From Sphaeroforma sirkka (Eukaryota; Opisthokonta; Ichthyosporea; Ichthyophonida): DNA of 45,000 bases. Both the position numbers and the translations under genes were made by a program. The stretch is from assembly GCA_001586965.3 (NCBI GenBank), contig LUCW03001573.1, positions 20,001-65,000 on the forward strand. The letters are read 5' to 3'. This document shows positions 29,014 through 45,000 of this stretch, in pieces. Under the pieces are notes generated by a model. It saw nothing but the letters and a program-made list of their open reading frames with translations, was not told the origin of the DNA and did no database searches. Positions within the stretch are counted from its first letter, which is position 1; each line of letters starts with the position of its first letter.

Positions 29014-32000
29014 CACTGGGAATATGAGTCAAAAAAGAGTAAGAGAGACTGATCACTGAACTCATCACTCACAAAGTCACAATGTCTTACCATCATGAAT
29101 TTATGATGTGAGCACTGAAAGCACTAAGCAGTGAGGCAGTAAATAAGTTATTTCCTTTTTTCTTTTTAACGTTGAGCGTTGAGCGTATATTGCTATCGTC
29201 GGTCCAGTAAGTATGAGATAGGGTTGATTCCCAGGTCAAGCATGTCATGTTTTGTCCCTTTACTCATTCGTTCGTTGATCTATACAGCGCTACGTGGCCA
29301 AATATAAAATAGTAGGTGCATTATCTAGGTAGCTCTGACAGATTTTTAGGCCAATATTATATACATACATATAAATATACGTTCCACGTTTTAAAAATGT
29401 AAGCCCCTGTGGCAAAACGTTATGAGTTTAGCCTGAACTTCTGAAGACATAACTGTTTTTTTAAAGAAAGTTTGATATTGTTTTTAAAAAAGGAAAGAGT
29501 ACAAAACAAGTATATCAAATCTTATTCGTCAGCAATGGGAAGATAGAAACTATCTAACCACGATTGTTTTTCATGTTGGATTTTTTAAACCAAAACAAAA
29601 CAAACATCAAGTCAGTCATTCCTGATTCTACATCATGTACTCATCAGCACATAACTCACAACTACAAGTCAGGCCCTCTGATTCTTCATGGTCCGACGTG
29701 TTTTTTTTAAATTTTAACTAAGTGGTCAAAAGTTATAGTGTTTTACTGGTAAAATGTTGTTCCTCTTTTTAAAACCCCTTTTTTTTATACTACGGCCTCC
29801 AGCAGTTGAGATGCCGAAAAGGTCACAGATGTTCACAGACCCAATAATAACACAGTGTATTTAGCTATTATGATTATTTTAAAAATATTAAAATGTTAAA
29901 TATTTATATTTATTTGTTATCAGTTGGCAAGTAGACTAGCATGTGACATTTATTTGTTTTTTTTTAAAACAAACAATATTTTTAATTAATTTTTAAGTAC
30001 GCTCATAGATAGAATAAGTATTTTGCCAAACTTCCGAAGTGCCAGGGCTGAATTTCTGAGCTGTGAAAACTACTGATATTGAATTAAAAAAATAAAGACA
30101 TACTGTACAGTGTAGCTAGTAGTACACACAATATTTTTTTATATTACTTTTTGACAATTTTATCTTTGTTCTCGTAATCTCGTTTGATTTTTCATTTTTC
30201 CTTTTTCCTTTGTTGTTTTGTTTGTCTTGTACTTTGTCCTACGGACGTTAGTCCGTTCACGTTGTGGCAAACTGGCAATTTTTTCTTTCTCTCTCTCTCA
30301 GTAGTAGAGAGGGTCATGTTTTGTATCGTTCCTTCTCTCTCTTGTGTGAAGTAATGAGTAGTAAGTAGGCTCGCTTAGAGTCACTGTCTATGGTGTGGAG
30401 TTGCAGTCTATTCTCTTTTGCTCATTGAGCCTAAAAGAGAGTAATACGAGACAACACACTTACTCTTTTCTTTTGTCTTTTTTGAAAATGTATAAAATCG
30501 AACAAAATATATCGTATTATCGTCGATTTCAATGACAATTTCTCCTTTTTTTAAAAGAAACGAGCAGCAGAGTCAGAGTCCAGAAACTCAGTGACCAAGG
30601 AGTCAGGACTCAGGAACACGTACGTCGGGCAGTCGACACTCAACAGACGACATTCTCAACTCCTAACTCTTACCAGCTGGCCTGGTAAACGATAAGACAT
30701 GTCTTTGTATCAAACCAGTTTATGGCCCGTCGCGAACTCGCGATGTGTCACCTACTTTGGCCAGTATCTCGAGTTCTCAACGTATATCGGACTTATGACT
30801 GCAATAAAAAACATATCGACAGCGTATGTTGGGGTATGTAGCAAACTAGCAATCCAGTTTCCGACAGCCTCACTCTCGACTCTCGAGTTTCGACTCTCGA
30901 GTCTTGACTCTCGACACGCCGCGCTCTAATAGTAGAGTAGAGAGACGGTGAGTGCCACTACACACACACACCACTTCCCACCTCCCAGTTGCCAACTTCT
31001 TACCAGTTGCCTCTTGCCACACAATTTATTTGAATTCTATAATAATACAGTATCTATTTAGAAGACGCCAAAATACTTGCGTGACTCTCATCAGCTATGT
31101 AAATATCTCTTTACCGGTTTCTTCCCTAAATTTCTGTCTCATTTGCTCTTGATATTTGGAACAAATAAATATATTACTTTTACAAAACATACGACTATTA
31201 TGGAATAATCGTTTACTATTTTCTTTAGAAATTTATCAAAACAACTCATGTGTAGTGAAAATGATATTTTTATGACTCACTAAATAACGACAAAGTGATT
31301 GTTTTTACCACATATTTCTTTTGAATCAATTATTTTTAAAAAAGGTCTATTATATACATACATGTTTACATATAATATTTTGAAACCATGATATTTTTAA
31401 AAATATGTTAAAAACTTAAAAAATAGATACATACATATAAATATTTTTTTGTATATATAATTTCAACACCAAAAAAAAAACAAAACAAAACAAAAAATAT
31501 AAAACCTGTGTGAAAATGGAAACAACTGGAAAATGGGAACAGCCGGAACTCGGCTATGTCGGCTCGCTCTTCTGTTTTTTGTTTTGGAATAAAACAAGAA
31601 CCAAATTTAAAAAAATACATATGTATCATAGCTATGTTGTTTTGTTAAAAAAAGTTTTGTATTTGAAAATAATTAATTACTCGCAGAATCATTTCCTTGC
31701 ATACTTACTTACTCAGAATCACTGAATCAGAGTAGACTCCTGTGGTAGCGAGAGCCGAGAGGGGCAGAGCACTACATTTTCTCAAAACGCCAAACGGACT
31801 AAATCTCAATGTTTACACAGTCACACTTCAGTGACTGACTGCACAGACACAGTCACACAGAGAGAAATTAATTCCTTCACAAGAAAACGCACATGTGATG
31901 AGGGCTGGCCTGAAGACAAATTTTGATCCTGTGTAATGAATTGATGATTGATGAATGAAGATTAAAACTATCGTTAGAATGGTCATCTAAATATATCGTG

Positions 32001-32281
32001 TCTATTGCATTCGGATCCGCGTGATGCTTCTGTTGCAGAATGCAGATGACCTAAAGCTCTTTTAGAAGCAATCTCGACGAGCAACTTCATTTGTCTGGAA
32101 TCCGGTTGTTCTATCCAAATCATGCATGATGCAATCGATATTATATTTATATTTTGAAATATCATAAATAATTAAATATTTACTTAGAAAACGGTAATCT
32201 CAATTATTTTAATACAATTGCAGAGATGAGTGGCTGAGCGCTGCATGCGTTTGCACTTTGCAACCGCTTCTTCGTACGACA

Positions 32282-32299
32282 ATGCCGCCAATGCGGCAT
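32282..32299. other. Perfect 7-bp stem, 4-base loop hairpin
   Basis: ATGCCGC CAAT GCGGCAT is a perfect inverted repeat within otherwise AT-rich spacer. No T run follows it and no gene ends nearby, so its role is unknown. Confidence 0.6.
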
Positions 32300-33253
32300 A
32301 GAACAAATCTACCCTGAAGTAAAAAAACTAGAAAGTGGCTACGAGAGACTGAGATTATTTGCAGCAGCGGAGTTGGCACTTGGCAGTCTTGTTCCGTTCT
32401 GATGCTCACACGAGCTTGAACTCATTTGGACACTGGCGGAGAACGATGGCGTGGCACACCGTAATTATGGCTAATAACCCCAAGTCAAAATGGGAGGCAT
32501 GAAACAAAGGGATTTTAAATCATTTTCATCAGTCAACCGACTTTTTTCAAAATCGTGAATGAACGGGGTTAAAATCGATACGTCTCAGACAAAGTCATAA
32601 ATCGCTGCTGAGTTTACTTTTTAGGCAACCAAATAAGATTTCCAGTTCGGATTGTTTCTTTTCTAAACAGATTTTGTTGTATCCTACACAAACAGAGATA
32701 TGTTACTTTCTACATACAAAGATCAGGGTAGTTGTGTTATAGCCGTGTTATAGCCCATGAGAAAGATTTAGGCAAATGTCAGATTATCGCATTGTAGTAA
32801 GCATAGTGTGGCCTAACAGGTAGCTATGACATGGTAGGAAAGATTGTATACAGAGTTTTGTTGTCACCATAATTCAAGCGTAGTGATCATAACTTCTTTT
32901 TGTGCCTTACCTCAAATATCACGTGACAATGTGCAAGCACGCCCTATAAAGCTCAATAAAAATTGTTATCGCCCTGTAAAACTAACAATTTTACATTTCA
33001 GGGTTTTGACCCTCGAATTTATTTAGGTTTCGTCACTTCTTGAAATTTAGCTCGACATGTAAATACAGAATCGATATTAATATTGTTCATGAATCGCTCG
33101 GGTTCATACATATTGACTGTTAAGTGCACACTTCTGCATTGAATATTAGTGTTAAAACTTAAAGATTGTTAGAGCATATCTTGTAACGTATGAGCAATTA
33201 AACGTGAAAGGAGATATTAGCCTGTCGCTTACTATAAATAACCAGACTCGAAA

Positions 33254-44532
<11,279 letters not shown>

Positions 44533-44563
44533 GTATGTGTTTGTCTGGTCCTTTCGATTAGTG

Positions 44564-44568
<5 letters not shown>

Positions 44569-44619
<51 letters not shown>

Positions 44620-44640
44620 TGTGTGTGTGTGTGTGTGTAT
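44569..44640. repeat. TA then GT dinucleotide run in intron 11
   Basis: A short TA run is followed by about 60 bp of GT, starting about 35 bp after the exon-11 donor. Confidence 0.9.
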
Positions 44641-44649
44641 AAACAGCAT

Positions 44650-44740
44650 TATTAGGAATGGTGAGACGCATTAAAAAGACACTGATTGTGTACATCCTTT
44701 CCTTGTCCTTGCACCCCTGCGATACCGGGGTGCAGGCATG
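44650..44740 (+). repeat. Decayed copy of exon 11 in the following intron
   Basis: From the ATG at 44658 the segment reads MVRRIKKTLIVYILSLSLHP. Exon 11 reads MKRIKWTLVV..YILLVSLHPRGG. The copy lacks about five codons in the middle. Its end GGCATG is followed by CC where the real exon has the donor GT, so it cannot be spliced in the same way. Confidence 0.82.
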
Positions 44741-45000
44741 CCTGCTCTTTCTGATTGGTGTGTATAAATAGATATATCTATCTACCTTGGGTGTGCAGGT
44801 CTTGTGCAGCTTGCAATAGTACATGGCGTATATCATTTGTGTATGTGCACCCCACTGTGTAGTCTCAGTACAGCCCTTCATCGGACATACAAACGTGATG
44901 TCATTCACACACTTGATAAAGGGTTTGATTGTCCAGAGAAGAGGTGTGAAATGGGCCTAGTAAGCCTTTCTTCAGCACAAAGGGACATATATATATGTAT

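Larger units (their letters stand above)
27760..33253. other. Long AT-rich intergenic region, no gene recognised
   Basis: About 5.5 kb lies between divergent genes. T-run/A-run junctions such as TTTTTTAAAA occur repeatedly. Patches built from CTC/GAG, ACAGTC and CTCGA steps are present near 28198-28247, 28893-29013, 30870-30915 and 31800-31865. The 115-codon minus-strand frame at 28026-28373 includes the repeat at 28198 and carries no motif I know. I found no transposase, reverse transcriptase or RNA gene. Confidence 0.5.

Overview
The window is eukaryotic nuclear DNA from an intron-rich genome whose introns and spacers are packed with microsatellites and minisatellites. A 167-nt stretch matching the conserved 5' end of eukaryotic 18S rRNA, together with opisthokont-like housekeeping exons, suggests a unicellular opisthokont, possibly an ichthyosporean. 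The lineage is inference; I could run no search.

Layout. (1) 1-6.9 kb: a minus-strand coiled-coil gene (1590-3632) with a 456-bp internal tandem repeat, a reading-frame break at homopolymer runs, and a C-terminal Cys/His motif. It is followed by about 1 kb of CACTCA/TA microsatellite. (2) 6935-24975, plus strand: a complete gene for the largest subunit of RNA polymerase I (RPA1/RPA190/POLR1A family). I resolve 25 exons whose phases all agree, giving about 1,681 residues; only the start of exon 21 is uncertain. (3) 25.0-33.2 kb: AT-rich intergenic DNA with one single-exon minus-strand gene (26817-27683) for a secreted GH114-like glycosidase, with its own TATA box and poly(A) signal. (4) 33254 to the right edge, plus strand: the first 11 exons (439 codons) of a multi-pass membrane protein I do not recognise; it runs off the window.

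Two observations stand out. First, intron 16 of the RNA polymerase I gene contains, in sense orientation, the exact mature 5' end of 18S rRNA preceded by about 250 nt of non-repetitive sequence that could be 5' external spacer. A piece of rDNA is thus embedded in the gene of the enzyme that transcribes rDNA. Second, the tandem repeats in the introns of both large genes are not placed at random. Many are duplications of an exon-intron boundary, so introns hold arrays of extra acceptors or donors, sometimes with recognisable exon sequence. Acceptor arrays end on the true acceptor with exact 41-bp (11459-11623) and 53-bp (16986-17251) periods. A donor array carries seven copies of one exon end (42610-43045). 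Several introns hold decayed exon copies, two of which keep protein-level similarity. This points to boundary-straddling tandem duplication as a main route of intron growth here, with decoy splice sites as a by-product.

The genes do not form a pathway. The polymerase gene is a housekeeping gene, and the glycosidase is the outlier: intronless among intron-dense neighbours.
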